Part shown: piece by piece, positions 9,488 through 18,629 of the stretch
How positions within the stretch are numbered: position 1 is the stretch's first letter
Layout of the letters: each line of letters begins with the position of its first letter
Origin: Austwickia chelonae
Lineage (GTDB): Bacteria; Actinomycetota; Actinomycetes; Actinomycetales; Dermatophilaceae
Reading direction: 5' to 3'
Length of the DNA: 64,000 nucleotides
Assembly (NCBI RefSeq): GCF_003391095.1
Contig: NZ_CP031447.1
Span: 1,984,001-2,048,000, forward strand
The notes under the pieces: generated by a model
What the model was told of the DNA's origin: nothing
Databases searched by the model: none
What the model saw: only the letters and a program-made list of their open reading frames with translations
Translations under genes and position numbers: made by a program

Positions 9488-9694
9488 TCAAAGCTGCCGG
9501 GCGACGGCTTCGTCGGGCAGGAGCACGGGGATACCTTCTTCGATCCGATAGCAGCAGCCGACCTCACTCTGCTCGCAGGGCCCGGCACAGATCAATATCG
9601 GTGACCCGTCAGAAGCTTCTCCGCCAGCGAGAACGCCCCGGCACCGTGGGCAGCGCAAGATCTCCCGCAGCCAGCCCTCGACGGAGGCGGACAT
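9488..9694 (-). CDS. Trm112-like zinc-ribbon protein
   Basis: 68-residue small protein of the Trm112/YcaR family. A CPRC pair (C15, C18) near the N-terminus and cysteines in ICAGPCEQSEVGCC could form a zinc ribbon; the C-terminal GIPVLLPDEA is the hallmark of the family. In eukaryotes Trm112 activates methyltransferases; bacterial members have no firm role. Its ATG overlaps the manB stop codon by one base (TGATG), so translation is probably coupled, and the gene order manB-Trm112-SIS is conserved in Actinobacteria. Confidence 0.85.
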   Translation of the reverse strand: MSASVEGWLREILRCPRCRGVLAGGEASDGSPILICAGPCEQSEVGCCYRIEEGIPVLLPDEAVARQL

Positions 9695-11106
9695 CAGCCC
9701 TGCCCCCGCACGATACGCAGGACCTCATCACGGACTGTCGTCATCGTGGCAACGTCCTGGGCTTCGACGTTCAACCGCAGCAACGGTTCCGTGTTGCTCG
9801 GACGCAAAGAGAACCACCACTTCGGCGTGCCCTGGTACTCCACGGTGACCCCGTCGAGACGGTCGACCTCGACCCCTTGCGGCTCGGCCCAGTCCAGGAC
9901 TGCCTGAGTCGCCATGGCGGTGTCGGACACCGTCGAGTTGATCTCACCGGAGGCCGCGTACCGGTCGAACTCGGCGACGAAACGAGACATCGGCAGATCC
10001 TGCTCGCCCAAGGCCGCCAGGACGTGCATCGCCGCCAGCATCCCGGTGTCCGCGAACCAGAAATCTTGGAAATAGTAGTGAGCCGAGTGCTCGCCACCGA
10101 AGACAGCGGTCTCATCAGCCATCGTCTTCTTGATGAAGCTGTGCCCCACCCTGGTACGTACGCCGCGCGCACCCTGCTCAGCGATGACTTCACGGACCGC
10201 GTGACTACAGATGACGTTGTAGACCACCGCGACCTCTTCTGCAGGCACCCCGAGGGCAACCTGCTTGGCGATCTCCCGGGCCGCGACCAACCCCGTGATC
10301 GCAGACGGGCTGACCGGCTCGCCTCGCTCGTCGACGACGAAACATCGATCTGCATCGCCATCGAAAGCGAGCCCCAGATCAGCACCCTGCTCCACCACCG
10401 CGCGCTGGAGATCCCGCAGGTTCTCCGGCTCCAGAGGGTTGGCCTCGTGGTTGGGGAAAGTGCCATCCAGCTCGAAGTACAAGGGGACGATCTCCAGGGG
10501 GAGATCGCTCAACACGGCAGGCACCGTGTGACCACCCATGCCATTTCCGGCGTCCACGACGACCTTCAACGGGCGGATCTGCCGCAAGTCGACCAGATCT
10601 CTCAGGAAGCCTGCGTACTCGGACAGCAGATCACGTTCGGTGACCGCGCCTGGCTCGCTCGGCGTGGGAATCGACTGCTCACCGTCGACGATGGCCTGCG
10701 CGATCCGGGTGATCTCGGACAGGCCGGTGTCCTGACCGACCGGGCGAGCCTGGGCACGACACATCTTGATGCCGTTGTACTGGGCAGGGTTGTGGCTGGC
10801 GGTGAACATCGCGCCGGGGCATCCCTGCGAACCCGAGGCGAAATACAACCCGTCCGTGGAGCACAGACCGATCAGCGTGACGGGGACCCCGAAGGCTGCG
10901 ACACCCTCGGCGAACGCCCTGGACAGCTCCGGGGAGGAAGGCCGCATGTCGTGGCCCACCACCACACCCGGTGCGCCGTCAGGAAGCACCGCTACCTGCG
11001 CGAAAGCTGCCCCTATGGCCCGTGCCACGTCGGCGTCCAACTGGTCGGGGACGGTGCCGCGCACGTCATATGCCTTGATGAAATCCGAAAGCCTGCGATG
11101 GGTCAC
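9694..11106 (-). CDS. manB: Phosphomannomutase / phosphoglucomutase
   Basis: Alpha-D-phosphohexomutase interconverting mannose-6-phosphate and mannose-1-phosphate (and possibly the glucose phosphates), feeding GDP-mannose for glycans and glycolipids. 470 residues: phosphoserine loop TASHNPAQYNG, metal-binding FDGDADRCFV, sugar-binding GGEHSAHYYF and the C-terminal phosphate-binding SLRPSNTEPLLRLNVEA are all present. Start is GTG at 11106. It leads a cluster with the Trm112-like and SIS genes, overlapping the former by one base. The local order matches the M. tuberculosis manB (Rv3257c) neighbourhood. Confidence 0.93.
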   Translation of the reverse strand: MTHRRLSDFIKAYDVRGTVPDQLDADVARAIGAAFAQVAVLPDGAPGVVVGHDMRPSSPELSRAFAEGVAAFGVPVTLIGLCSTDGLYFASGSQGCPGAMFTASHNPAQYNGIKMCRAQARPVGQDTGLSEITRIAQAIVDGEQSIPTPSEPGAVTERDLLSEYAGFLRDLVDLRQIRPLKVVVDAGNGMGGHTVPAVLSDLPLEIVPLYFELDGTFPNHEANPLEPENLRDLQRAVVEQGADLGLAFDGDADRCFVVDERGEPVSPSAITGLVAAREIAKQVALGVPAEEVAVVYNVICSHAVREVIAEQGARGVRTRVGHSFIKKTMADETAVFGGEHSAHYYFQDFWFADTGMLAAMHVLAALGEQDLPMSRFVAEFDRYAASGEINSTVSDTAMATQAVLDWAEPQGVEVDRLDGVTVEYQGTPKWWFSLRPSNTEPLLRLNVEAQDVATMTTVRDEVLRIVRGQG

Positions 11107-11177
11107 ACCGAAAGCCTATCCGGAAGGAACGCCTCAAGGAGCAACGGGATGTATCGCGGACCCCGCGCAGACATCCC

Positions 11178-11573
11178 TCAGATGTCGCGGAGGACTCGCA
11201 GCTGAGGACGTCCCAACGGCGCCGGCTTAGTTGCCGGACGTCCGCCGGCAGCACCGGAGAGCCGGTCTTCCTCGTCCGGTTCGGTCGGCTGACGTCGGGG
11301 CTCCGTGCCTCGGACAGGGGGGCGGGCACTGACCGCATCAGCCACGGCCAAGAGGTCGTCGACCTCCCCACGCTCCACCAGATCGCCCACCAGGCGCACG
11401 ACCTCCCACCCCTGAGGCACGGTCAACCGCATTGCATGCGTAGCGCACAGGTCGTAGGTGTGCGGTTCGGCGAAGGTGGCCAAAGGGCCGAGCACCGCTG
11501 TCTGCTCGGCGTAGTTGTACGTCAGTGTGGCGACAGCCGCCCTGGAACAAGCGGTCTTCGAACACCGACGCAT
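11178..11573 (-). CDS. DUF3499 family protein
   Basis: 131-residue actinobacterial protein of unknown function. The ATG at 11573 gives the characteristic N-terminus MRRCSKTACSRAAVATLTY; the frame remains open further upstream but would overlap the divergent neighbour. Cysteines at the N-terminus (C4, C9) and in YDLCATHA suggest a small zinc-binding fold. The C-terminal third is Pro/Arg/Glu-rich and probably disordered. It sits between manB and a zincin-like gene, the order also seen in mycobacteria (Rv3257c-Rv3258c-Rv3259). No function can be assigned. Confidence 0.85.
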   Translation of the reverse strand: MRRCSKTACSRAAVATLTYNYAEQTAVLGPLATFAEPHTYDLCATHAMRLTVPQGWEVVRLVGDLVERGEVDDLLAVADAVSARPPVRGTEPRRQPTEPDEEDRLSGAAGGRPATKPAPLGRPQLRVLRDI

Positions 11574-11695
11574 GACAGTCACGCTTAGGAGGGTAACCCC
11601 ATGCGGCCCTCTGCGCCGACGCGGGCCCACGGGGCGTGTCGTCAGGACGCTCGTCCTTAGAAGGTCAGACCCCATCCGGACGTTAGAGTGGAAAC

Positions 11696-12145
11696 ATGCT
11701 GCGACCGTCCTCAGCGCACCCGGCACGCGCCCCGCGTGTCAGTCGAGACCGGCACGGTCGCGGCATGCGCGGCCCTCTGGCCTGGCCACCTGTACCTGCC
11801 ATCCGTTCGCGTTCGGACACCTTCGACGAGCTGGTGCTCGACGCCGTGGACCGGATCGAACGTCGGCTACCTCGCGGGCTGGGAAATATCGAACTGGCCG
11901 TGGAACTGGTTCCTCCCTCGGACCCGGCTCCGTGGGAACCCCAACAGGTTCCGTTGTCCCGCCTTTTCCCGTCAGACCGTGGGCTGCCCACCCGGATCGT
12001 GATCTATCGCAGGCCGGTGGAGAGCAGGATCGAAGATCCTCGCGATCTGGCCTTGGTGATCAACGACATCGTGGTCGAGCAGCTTGCTGCCGCTTTGGAC
12101 GTCGATCCCACGGATCTGGATCCCTCGTACAACGACCGAGGGTGA
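11696..12145 (+). CDS. Zincin-like metallopeptidase family protein lacking HExxH
   Basis: 149-residue member of the short metallopeptidase-like family that neighbours WhiB2 in Actinobacteria (Rv3259-like). It has an Arg-rich N-terminus (DRHGRGMRGPLAWPP), then the family core FDELVLDAVDRIERR and RIVIYRRPVESR. Where zincins carry HExxH, this protein has NDIVVEQLAAALDVDP, so the metal-binding His residues are absent; I believe this is usual for the actinobacterial branch, but that is recollection. ATG 11696 follows GAGTGG. It is divergent from DUF3499 (122 bases between starts) and converges on whiB. Proteolytic activity is doubtful. Confidence 0.75.
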   Translation: MLRPSSAHPARAPRVSRDRHGRGMRGPLAWPPVPAIRSRSDTFDELVLDAVDRIERRLPRGLGNIELAVELVPPSDPAPWEPQQVPLSRLFPSDRGLPTRIVIYRRPVESRIEDPRDLALVINDIVVEQLAAALDVDPTDLDPSYNDRG

Positions 12146-12160
12146 CTCACCAGGTGTTCC

Positions 12161-12430
12161 TTACACCGCGCGGCGCTTGAGCTTACGTCTTTCCCGCTCC
12201 GAGAGCCCGCCCCAGATCCCGAAACGCTCATCGTTCGAGAGCGCGTACTCGAGGCATTCGCCCCGGACCTCGCATCCCACGCACACGCGCTTGGCTTCTC
12301 GGGTGGACCCGCCCTTCTCCGGGAAGAAAGCCTCCGGATCGGTCTGTGCGCACAAGGCGCGGTCCTGCCAGGAAAGCTCACTTTCCTCGATGTCGGTGTC
12401 ATTGCCGTACACCAACCGCAGCTCCTGCAT
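12161..12430 (-). CDS. whiB2: WhiB-family iron-sulfur transcription factor (WhiB2/WhmD type)
   Basis: 89-residue WhiB protein: a 4Fe-4S-binding regulator acting with the principal sigma factor. The ATG at 12430 has a strong GGAGGAGG site upstream, so the longer frame up to 12619 is not translated. Cluster ligands C27, C50, C53 and C59 are visible (ALCAQ, CVGC, GECLEY), followed by the GIWGG turn and a basic C-terminus (RERRKLKRRAV). Position between the zincin-like gene and fbiA matches whiB2/whmD (Rv3260c), a septation and division regulator in mycobacteria and sporulation regulator in Streptomyces. The assignment to WhiB2 rests on synteny. Confidence 0.9.
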   Translation of the reverse strand: MQELRLVYGNDTDIEESELSWQDRALCAQTDPEAFFPEKGGSTREAKRVCVGCEVRGECLEYALSNDERFGIWGGLSERERRKLKRRAV

Positions 12431-12754
12431 GGCCCCTCCTCCATGTTCCAGATGCTCTCCGAGACCCGGGGACACAGCAGGGCACACAGCGGTACGTACC
12501 TCCGCCGACCGGGTGGCCGTGAGAGCGACAACAGTGGAATTACACGTGTGCCATACAGCTTGAGTCAAGCGGAAAATCCTTATCGGACCTGGGCTTTCGT
12601 CCAAGACGGACGCCCGCATCCATGGCCCGTCAGCGGCTTTTCCCGCTCCGGCGGATCACCCGGGGTGAAAGCTCACACGGACGACGGTGACAGCAGATCA
12701 CTCCCTGGACGAAAACAGCCCGCGACACCCCCTGTCGATGGTTGACTGACGGCC
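12431..12754. other. Divergent intergenic region, whiB2 / fbiA
   Basis: Holds the whiB2 ribosome-binding site (GGAGGAGG, next to 12430) and must contain the divergent promoters of whiB2 and fbiA. I see no convincing consensus promoter, hairpin or small ORF in it. Confidence 0.5.
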
Positions 12755-13747
12755 ATGCGCATCACCGCACTCGCCGGGGGAACCGGTGCCGCAGGTCTTC
12801 TACTGGAGCTGCGAGACCGTCTCTACTGCACCGGGCAGAGCGAGAGCGAACTCACGGTCATCGCCAACACCGGGAGCGACATCACCCTTCACGGGTTGCG
12901 CATCTGCCCCGATGTCGACGCTCTCGCCCGGGACCTCGGAAGCCCCGACGACGAACGGGACATCCGTCGGAACGGCCAAGAAAGTTACAGCGCGGCCGAA
13001 GAGTTCTCAGCCTTCGGCGCGGAGCACGAATGGTTCTTCTTGAGCGACCGCGAACTGGCCCTACAGGTGCTGCGCAGCCACCGACTCAGCCGAGGAGAGA
13101 CCCTCAGCACAGTCACCTCCGATATCGCCCGCCGCTTCGGGCTCCCCGAACGAGGGATCCGCCTTCTACCGATGAGCGATGACCCCGTGGAGACCCACGT
13201 CGTGGTCGACCTCGGCGAAGGACCCACCGCAGTGCACTACCTGGAGTGGTGTCGACGCCATCCCGCGACGTCCCCTCCCCAACGACTTGTCGCCGTGGGC
13301 ATGGACCGTGCTCGACCGGCGCCCGGTACGTCCGCCGCGCTGGAGCAGGCCGATCTGATTCTGCTGTGCCCGTCGGACCCGGTGACCAGCATCGGGACCA
13401 TCCTGCTGGTCCCCGGCCTACGGGAACAGATCCGCCGGAGCAAGGCCCCCGTCATCGGAATCTGCCCGGCTCTGAACGGCGGCGGCGCCCACGCCCAGGC
13501 CGTGCTCGCTCACGTCTGCGGATCGACCCGTGCTGCACAAGTCGCAGATCTGTACGCCGATCTGCTCGACGGGTGGATCATCGACCGGGCGGAAAGCTCC
13601 CTCCCAGACTCGTCCGACGGCCCTGCGCTGGCCCGGGCCCGCCTGAGCTCCACCGACCCGGAAGATGTCCAAGAACTCGCCCAGACGGTTCTCGATCTGT
13701 CAGCACGATGCAGCCACGAACGACGGCGGAAGCCCACGGTAGCGTGA
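12755..13747 (+). CDS. fbiA: FbiA (CofD-like) 2-phospholactate-type transferase, F420 biosynthesis
   Basis: Transfers the phospho-three-carbon unit from the GDP-activated form to the deazaflavin Fo, giving (dehydro-)F420-0. 330 residues with nucleotide-binding ITALAGGTGAAGLL at the N-terminus, the family signature ANTGSDITLHGLRICPDVD and a C-terminal GICPALNGGGAHAQAVLA motif. ATG 12755. It follows whiB2 divergently and precedes the TIGR03089 gene by 4 bases. Mycobacterial fbiA is directly followed by fbiB; no fbiB-like gene follows here or occurs elsewhere in the window, so the glutamyl ligase must be encoded elsewhere. Confidence 0.93.
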   Translation: MRITALAGGTGAAGLLLELRDRLYCTGQSESELTVIANTGSDITLHGLRICPDVDALARDLGSPDDERDIRRNGQESYSAAEEFSAFGAEHEWFFLSDRELALQVLRSHRLSRGETLSTVTSDIARRFGLPERGIRLLPMSDDPVETHVVVDLGEGPTAVHYLEWCRRHPATSPPQRLVAVGMDRARPAPGTSAALEQADLILLCPSDPVTSIGTILLVPGLREQIRRSKAPVIGICPALNGGGAHAQAVLAHVCGSTRAAQVADLYADLLDGWIIDRAESSLPDSSDGPALARARLSSTDPEDVQELAQTVLDLSARCSHERRRKPTVA

Positions 13748-13751
13748 CCCG

Positions 13752-14444
13752 ATGACCACGCCTCGCGACATCCTTGACGCCCTCCTGGCCGATGATGCCA
13801 CAGCTCCACGGTTGACCTGGTACGGCACCGAAGGAGAACGCATCGAGCTCTCGGCCCGCGTACTCGACAACTGGGTGTCAAAGGCTGCGAACCTCCTGGT
13901 CGAAGAGGCCGATCTACGCCCAGGAGATCCGGTGCTCCTCGATCTGCCCGCAGGGCATTGGCGCGCTTTCTACTGGGCCTTGGCGATCTGGACCTGCGGA
14001 GGAAATCTCCGCCTCGACGAAGAAGATGCTGAAGTCGCCGTCAGTGCAGAACCGACAGCGCTCTCCGCCGGCAAGGCCCCGGTACAAATCCTGGTGAGCC
14101 TACCCGTGCTGGCCCGCTCCGCCGCGGGAAGAGTTCCCGAAGGAGCCCTGGACGAGGCCGCAGACCTGGCCACCTACGGAGACGTCTTCGTCTCTGCAGA
14201 AGAGACGGATTCAGCCGAGACCGCGCTGACCGCTCCTGACGGACAGGACTGGTCCTTCACAGAACTGCCTGTTGCGCCGCCGACGGCCGGGCACCGGTTC
14301 CACCTCGACGCCCGGCACATCGGACAGCATGATCTGCTTCGCCGCGCCCTGGGGATCTGGGCGATCCACGGTTCTGTGGTGATCACCCGGATCGAGGACA
14401 ACGCCCTCCCGCGCATCCTCGCCTCCGAAGGAGTCGACGGCTGA
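13752..14444 (+). CDS. TIGR03089 family protein
   Basis: 230-residue actinobacterial protein recognised as TIGR03089 from its N-terminus (TPRDILDALLADDATAPRLTWY) and GERIELSARVLDNWVSKAANLL; the family looks like the N-terminal fragment of an acyl-CoA synthetase/AMP-ligase fold (cf. DPVLLDLPAGHWRAFYWALAIW) without the ATP-binding core. It begins 4 bases after fbiA, so the two are probably co-transcribed. No catalytic motif is visible and function is unknown. Confidence 0.8.
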   Translation: MTTPRDILDALLADDATAPRLTWYGTEGERIELSARVLDNWVSKAANLLVEEADLRPGDPVLLDLPAGHWRAFYWALAIWTCGGNLRLDEEDAEVAVSAEPTALSAGKAPVQILVSLPVLARSAAGRVPEGALDEAADLATYGDVFVSAEETDSAETALTAPDGQDWSFTELPVAPPTAGHRFHLDARHIGQHDLLRRALGIWAIHGSVVITRIEDNALPRILASEGVDG

Positions 14445-14486
14445 CCAGCAAACCCGGTCAGGGCATCAAGCCCGACCTGGCACCGG

Positions 14487-14750
14487 TCAACAGATTCGAC
14501 CAGGGTCCAACAAGGCCCAGTTGTGCTGGTCGAGGACCCCGGTGATGTCGACTCCGCCCCGCTCCTGCCAACGCTGTACAGCAACCCAGGTCTCGTAGTC
14601 GAAAACTCCGGTCTCCCCGACACCCAGCAGGCGCTGGGCCTCAGCCACGTGCGCCCCCTTGGTGCCCAGTACAAGACTGGGATGACCGGTATGGGGCCCA
14701 TTGGGGCAGAGATCAGACACGAGTCCGGTGGCGCCAGAAGTCCCGTCCAT
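14487..14750 (-). CDS. Small peptidoglycan-binding-domain-like protein
   Basis: 87-residue protein from the ATG at 14750, which has GAGGAG/AGAGG a few bases upstream; the frame is open further upstream but overlaps the CoA-transferase gene. Residues about 28-85 fit a PG_binding_1-like helical repeat: VLGTKGAHVAEAQRLLGV, then TGVFDYETWVAVQRWQE and ITGVLDQHNWALL. No signal peptide or membrane segment is visible, which is odd for a wall-binding module, so it may be exported by another route, be a gene remnant, or bind something else. It converges on the TIGR03089 gene. Confidence 0.75.
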   Translation of the reverse strand: MDGTSGATGLVSDLCPNGPHTGHPSLVLGTKGAHVAEAQRLLGVGETGVFDYETWVAVQRWQERGGVDITGVLDQHNWALLDPGRIC

Positions 14751-14925
14751 GGTCCTCTCCTCACGTCGTCGGCAGGAGGCAACCGGGCGGGCCGTCCTGG
14801 AGACCGCCCGATGCCTCGGCACCCCATGCCATCGGAAAAAGACACGGGGTTGTACCCGAACCCATCGACCAGGAGCCGCAACATGTGAGTGCCTTGACCC
14901 CACCGACCCGGGTAGATTGCCCGAT

Positions 14926-15702
14926 ATGGACAAAGTCGTCTCACATGCCACCGAAGCCGTCCAGGACATTCCCGACGGCGCTTCCCTCGCCGTGGGCGGC
15001 TTCGGATTGTGCGGGATCCCGAGCGCCCTCATCCAAGCCCTGTACGACCGAGGAACCACCGACCTGGAAGTCGTGAGCAACAACTGCGGCATCGACGACT
15101 GGGGGCTAGGCATCCTCTTGATGGATGGGCGAATCCGACGTATTCAAGCGAGCTATGTCGGGGAGAACAAGGAGTTCGAACGGCAGTACCTGCACGGAGA
15201 ACTCGAGGTCGAACTGACCCCCCAGGGAACTCTTGCCGAGAAAATGCGCTGCGGCGGCGCCGGTATCGCCGGCTTCTACACCCTCACCGGCTTCGGCACC
15301 CAGGTCGCGGACGGCGGCCTCCCCCTCATGCACGACGCCGACGGCAATGTCGTCAAGACCTCCGCGCCCAAGGACACCCGCGTCTTCACGGTCGACGGCG
15401 AGGACAAGACCTACGTGCTCGAGGAGGCCATCCGCACCGACTTCGCCCTCGTCCGAGCATGGAAGGGCGACCGCCTCGGCAACCTCGTCTTCCGAGCGGC
15501 CGCCCGCAATTTCAACCCGCCGGCCGCGATGGCGGGCAAGGTCACCATCGCCGAGGTCGAAGAACTCGTCGAGACCGGCGAGATCGACCCGAACGACGTC
15601 CAGCTGCCGGGCATCTTCGTGCAGCGCGTCATCGCGCTCGCCCCGGGACAGGCCGCAGAGAAGCGCATCGAACGGCGCACCGTGCGCCAGAAGGAGGCCT
15701 GA
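14926..15702 (+). CDS. scoA: 3-oxoacid CoA-transferase subunit A
   Basis: Alpha subunit of a heterodimeric family I CoA-transferase (succinyl-CoA:3-ketoacid type) used in ketone-body or acetoacetate use. 258 residues from the ATG at 14926; the open frame further upstream is non-family sequence. Motifs: LAVGGFGLCGIPSALIQAL (CoA-binding GxGGF-type loop), VSNNCGIDDWGLG and MRCGGAGIAGFYTLTGFGTQVADG. The B subunit begins 3 bases after its stop, with an AGGAGG site in the end of this gene, so the two are co-translated. Substrate preference cannot be fixed from sequence. Confidence 0.93.
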   Translation: MDKVVSHATEAVQDIPDGASLAVGGFGLCGIPSALIQALYDRGTTDLEVVSNNCGIDDWGLGILLMDGRIRRIQASYVGENKEFERQYLHGELEVELTPQGTLAEKMRCGGAGIAGFYTLTGFGTQVADGGLPLMHDADGNVVKTSAPKDTRVFTVDGEDKTYVLEEAIRTDFALVRAWKGDRLGNLVFRAAARNFNPPAAMAGKVTIAEVEELVETGEIDPNDVQLPGIFVQRVIALAPGQAAEKRIERRTVRQKEA

Positions 15703-15705
15703 GTC

Positions 15706-16347
15706 ATGGCACTGACCCGCCAGGAGATGGCCGCCCGCGCGGCCAAGGAACTCAACGACGGCGACTACGTCAACCTGGGCATCGGGCTGCCGACACTGGT
15801 ACCCAACTATGTGCCCGAAGGCATCGAGCTGGTGCTCCAGTCGGAAAACGGCATCCTGGGCACCGGCCCTTATCCCTTCGAGGGCGAGGAGGACGCCGAC
15901 CTCATCAACGCCGGCAAGGAGACCGTGACGGTCCTGCCCGGCGCGGCCTTCTTCGACTCGGCGACCAGTTTCGGCATGATCCGCTGCGGCAAGGTCGACG
16001 CGGCCGTCCTCGGCGCGATGCAGGTCAGCGAGGCCGGAGACATCGCCAACTGGATGATCCCCGGCAAGATGGTCAAGGGTATGGGTGGCGCGATGGACCT
16101 CGTCCACGGCGCCAAGAAGGTCATCGTCCTCATGGAGCACACCGCCCGGGACGGGAGCCCCAAGATCTTGACCTCCTGTGATCTCCCCCTCACCGGGAAA
16201 GGCGTCGTGCAGCGGATCATCACCGACCTCGCCGTCATCGATGTCACCGAGCACGGGCTGGTCCTGCGGGAACTCGCTCCCGGCGTCACCGCGGAGGAGG
16301 TGCAGCAGAAGACCGATCCGCCGCTCACCCTCGCCCTCGACAGTTGA
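15706..16347 (+). CDS. scoB: 3-oxoacid CoA-transferase subunit B
   Basis: Beta subunit carrying the catalytic glutamate (E47 in LQSENGILG) that forms the enzyme-CoA thioester. 213 residues, normal for the family, with [16 protein letters not shown], the [19 protein letters not shown] core and the usual C-terminal [20 protein letters not shown]. Start ATG 15706 is preceded by AGGAGG. Paired with scoA; the two converge on the SpoIID-domain gene. Confidence 0.93.
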   Translation: MALTRQEMAARAAKELNDGDYVNLGIGLPTLVPNYVPEGIELVLQSENGILGTGPYPFEGEEDADLINAGKETVTVLPGAAFFDSATSFGMIRCGKVDAAVLGAMQVSEAGDIANWMIPGKMVKGMGGAMDLVHGAKKVIVLMEHTARDGSPKILTSCDLPLTGKGVVQRIITDLAVIDVTEHGLVLRELAPGVTAEEVQQKTDPPLTLALDS

Positions 16348-16410
16348 TCGCGGACGGGTACGGCCGGGACGAGAGCCGCTGATCTCCCCGCCCTGTCCGT
16401 CGTGGACTGT

Positions 16411-18414
16411 TCAGTTGGCCGGGGTCCGCCCCGTCCATCCGCTCCCGGAGATCTTCGCAGCCGCGAATCCACCCTGACCGTCGCCGGGATACAACCGTAG
16501 CGTCCCGGAACGGTCCACGGCCAGGACATCGGACTTGCCATCACCGTCGGCGTCACCGATCGACCACACCGCGGTCATCCCGCCCCATCCCCATCCGATC
16601 TGGCGCTGTGCGCGGAAACCTCCCTGACCGTTACCGGAGTAGAGATAAAGCCCTCCGTTGGCGGATTGACCGATGAGATCGGCTTTGCCGTCACCGTCGA
16701 AGTCGCCAGGGGCGATCAGCTTCTCGACGAGCTGCCAGCCCGAACCGATCGGCACAGGATTGCTCAGCCCCGAGCCCACCCCCGCGGAGAGCACCAGGCT
16801 TCCGGTCTGGGCATGTACGGCCAGGACATCGGGTACTCCGTCGCCATTCCAGTCGCCTGGAGAGACCAGATGCCGGAATCCGGTCCAGCCGTGGCCGATC
16901 TGGCGCTGACCTGACCAGCTGCCCTGTCCGTCGCCGATGTAGAAGAACAACCGCCCGTCCTGATGGCGCGCGATCAGATTCTGCCTCCCGTCAGAACCTG
17001 AGTTACCGATCGCGAAGACCTCGACCATGGATCCCCAGCCGGTGCCGACCTGACGTGCCTCGGCAAAGGCGCCTCGCCCGTCACCGACGTGAAGCGTCAG
17101 GTTCCCGTTCTGGTCACGGGCGATGATGTCGGCCTTGCCATCGCTCGTCCAGTCCCGAGAACTCGAGGAAGGTGCTGAGACGTCGGCGACGAACCAGGAG
17201 GAACGCAAGCCAAGTTTGGATCGGATCCGTTCTCCGGTGATCTCGGTGGTGCCCCGATCACCCTCCAGCCGCGCCGTCAGAACCCGTCCACCCCATTCGC
17301 CGCGCCCGTCACGTTTGGTGATGACCATCCGGCGGAACTGTCCGATGCCGTCGACTCCATCGAGGTCACTCGCGTCGAAAGTGCCTTTCCAGTCATGTGG
17401 CGAGTTGGGGGTCAGCCCGTCGTAAGGATCAGCTTTGGCGACCTGGTAAGGCACTGGCCCAGCCACAGTCCAGCCTCCGTTGGAGCTGGAGAATTCGGCA
17501 TGCACCAGAGGTGAGGTCGGAGAGCTGCCGCTGCGGAGTACCGCACCAGCAGTCTCGACGATCGCGGCGTCGCTACGGGCGTCTTCTTTCGGGGTACGCA
17601 CGCCGTTGACGTAGTGCGCCGCGCCGGAGAACACCTGACAGGTCGTGGTATCACAGATGTCGTACCAGGATCCTGCCGCCCGCTGCCTCTCCCGATAGGC
17701 CGCCGCATAGGTGCGGGCAGCCACGGCCTGCGCCGCGAGTGCCTGTCGATGCCAGGAGGCAGGCATCTCGTTGGGGACCACCCCTCGCAGATAGGTCTCC
17801 ATCGGGGTGTGCAGGACGGTGCGGGACCGTCCACTGACCGCGGTGGCATGTACCGATCCGCGCATCTCCTGCCAGGTCCCGGTCGGCAGCAAGACTCTGA
17901 CCAACCCGGATCCGGAGGTGAAGACGACATCCGCACCGAAGTTGATCCCACTGCTGCTGAACGGTTTCCACGTTCCCGCGGGGTCACGGTATTCCACGGT
18001 GACGCTGGTCGTTCCCTTGGCCCGCCAGCGGGTGTATTCCGCTCCTGTCGGCAGAGTCACGCTGCCGGAGGTCCCGGAGACGGTCAGACCTTCGGTGGGC
18101 TCCACCACGGTGTCACCGTCGTTGTCATTGATCGCGACCCGGATGGTGTCCTGGGCCAGTTTCTGCAGAACGGTGCCTGGATAGTAGAAGGAAAGGATTG
18201 CTCGGTGGTCGAGGCCCGCGACCTGTGCCGCGCCATAGGCCCCGTACTGGCTCATCCCCCGGCCATGGCCGAAACCGTGCCCTTTCAGCCCCAGCTGCCC
18301 TGATGCGGGTCTCGCGATGCTCTCCTCGGCCTGCGCCGACTGCGAAGGGACAAAAACCAGGCAGAGGGTGCCTGCCAGAAGTATGGAAAATGATCGCTGC
18401 CAAGTCCTGGTCAT
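16411..18414 (-). CDS. Secreted SpoIID/LytB-domain protein with C-terminal FG-GAP repeats
   Basis: 667-residue exported protein. Signal peptide at residues 1-29 (FSILLAGTLCLVFVPSQSAQA). Residues about 40-60 carry GHGFGHGRGMSQYGAYG and the SpoIID/LytB core lies at about 195-400 (PMETYLRGVVPNEMPASWHRQALAAQAVAARTYA in pieces, then FSSSNGGWTVAG), the fold of peptidoglycan lytic enzymes or their stimulators. From about 425 to the end there are FG-GAP/VCBS-like units (DWNGDGVPDVLAVH, DFDGDGKADLIGQS, DADGDGKSDVLAVD) likely forming a calcium-binding beta-propeller. The adjacent divergent gene shares these repeats. Likely a wall-remodelling or wall-bound surface protein. Confidence 0.88.
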   Translation of the reverse strand: MTRTWQRSFSILLAGTLCLVFVPSQSAQAEESIARPASGQLGLKGHGFGHGRGMSQYGAYGAAQVAGLDHRAILSFYYPGTVLQKLAQDTIRVAINDNDGDTVVEPTEGLTVSGTSGSVTLPTGAEYTRWRAKGTTSVTVEYRDPAGTWKPFSSSGINFGADVVFTSGSGLVRVLLPTGTWQEMRGSVHATAVSGRSRTVLHTPMETYLRGVVPNEMPASWHRQALAAQAVAARTYAAAYRERQRAAGSWYDICDTTTCQVFSGAAHYVNGVRTPKEDARSDAAIVETAGAVLRSGSSPTSPLVHAEFSSSNGGWTVAGPVPYQVAKADPYDGLTPNSPHDWKGTFDASDLDGVDGIGQFRRMVITKRDGRGEWGGRVLTARLEGDRGTTEITGERIRSKLGLRSSWFVADVSAPSSSSRDWTSDGKADIIARDQNGNLTLHVGDGRGAFAEARQVGTGWGSMVEVFAIGNSGSDGRQNLIARHQDGRLFFYIGDGQGSWSGQRQIGHGWTGFRHLVSPGDWNGDGVPDVLAVHAQTGSLVLSAGVGSGLSNPVPIGSGWQLVEKLIAPGDFDGDGKADLIGQSANGGLYLYSGNGQGGFRAQRQIGWGWGGMTAVWSIGDADGDGKSDVLAVDRSGTLRLYPGDGQGGFAAAKISGSGWTGRTPAN

Positions 18415-18629
18415 CTGTTGCCCTCCTAGAAGTTCTCCATATGTGGGCCACTCTCTCCAGAGTTACATCTCCAGCCCTGAATGACACATAGATTCAAGTT
18501 GACTCGCAGACTCCCCCTTCACGGGAGCAGACTTTCCCGTCAGAGTAGGACCTACCCGGATCTCTGTCGACACCCCCGAAAAACCCCATTTCATTTCCAC
18601 ATCGGCTGCTTCTTCATAAAAGTTCAGAC

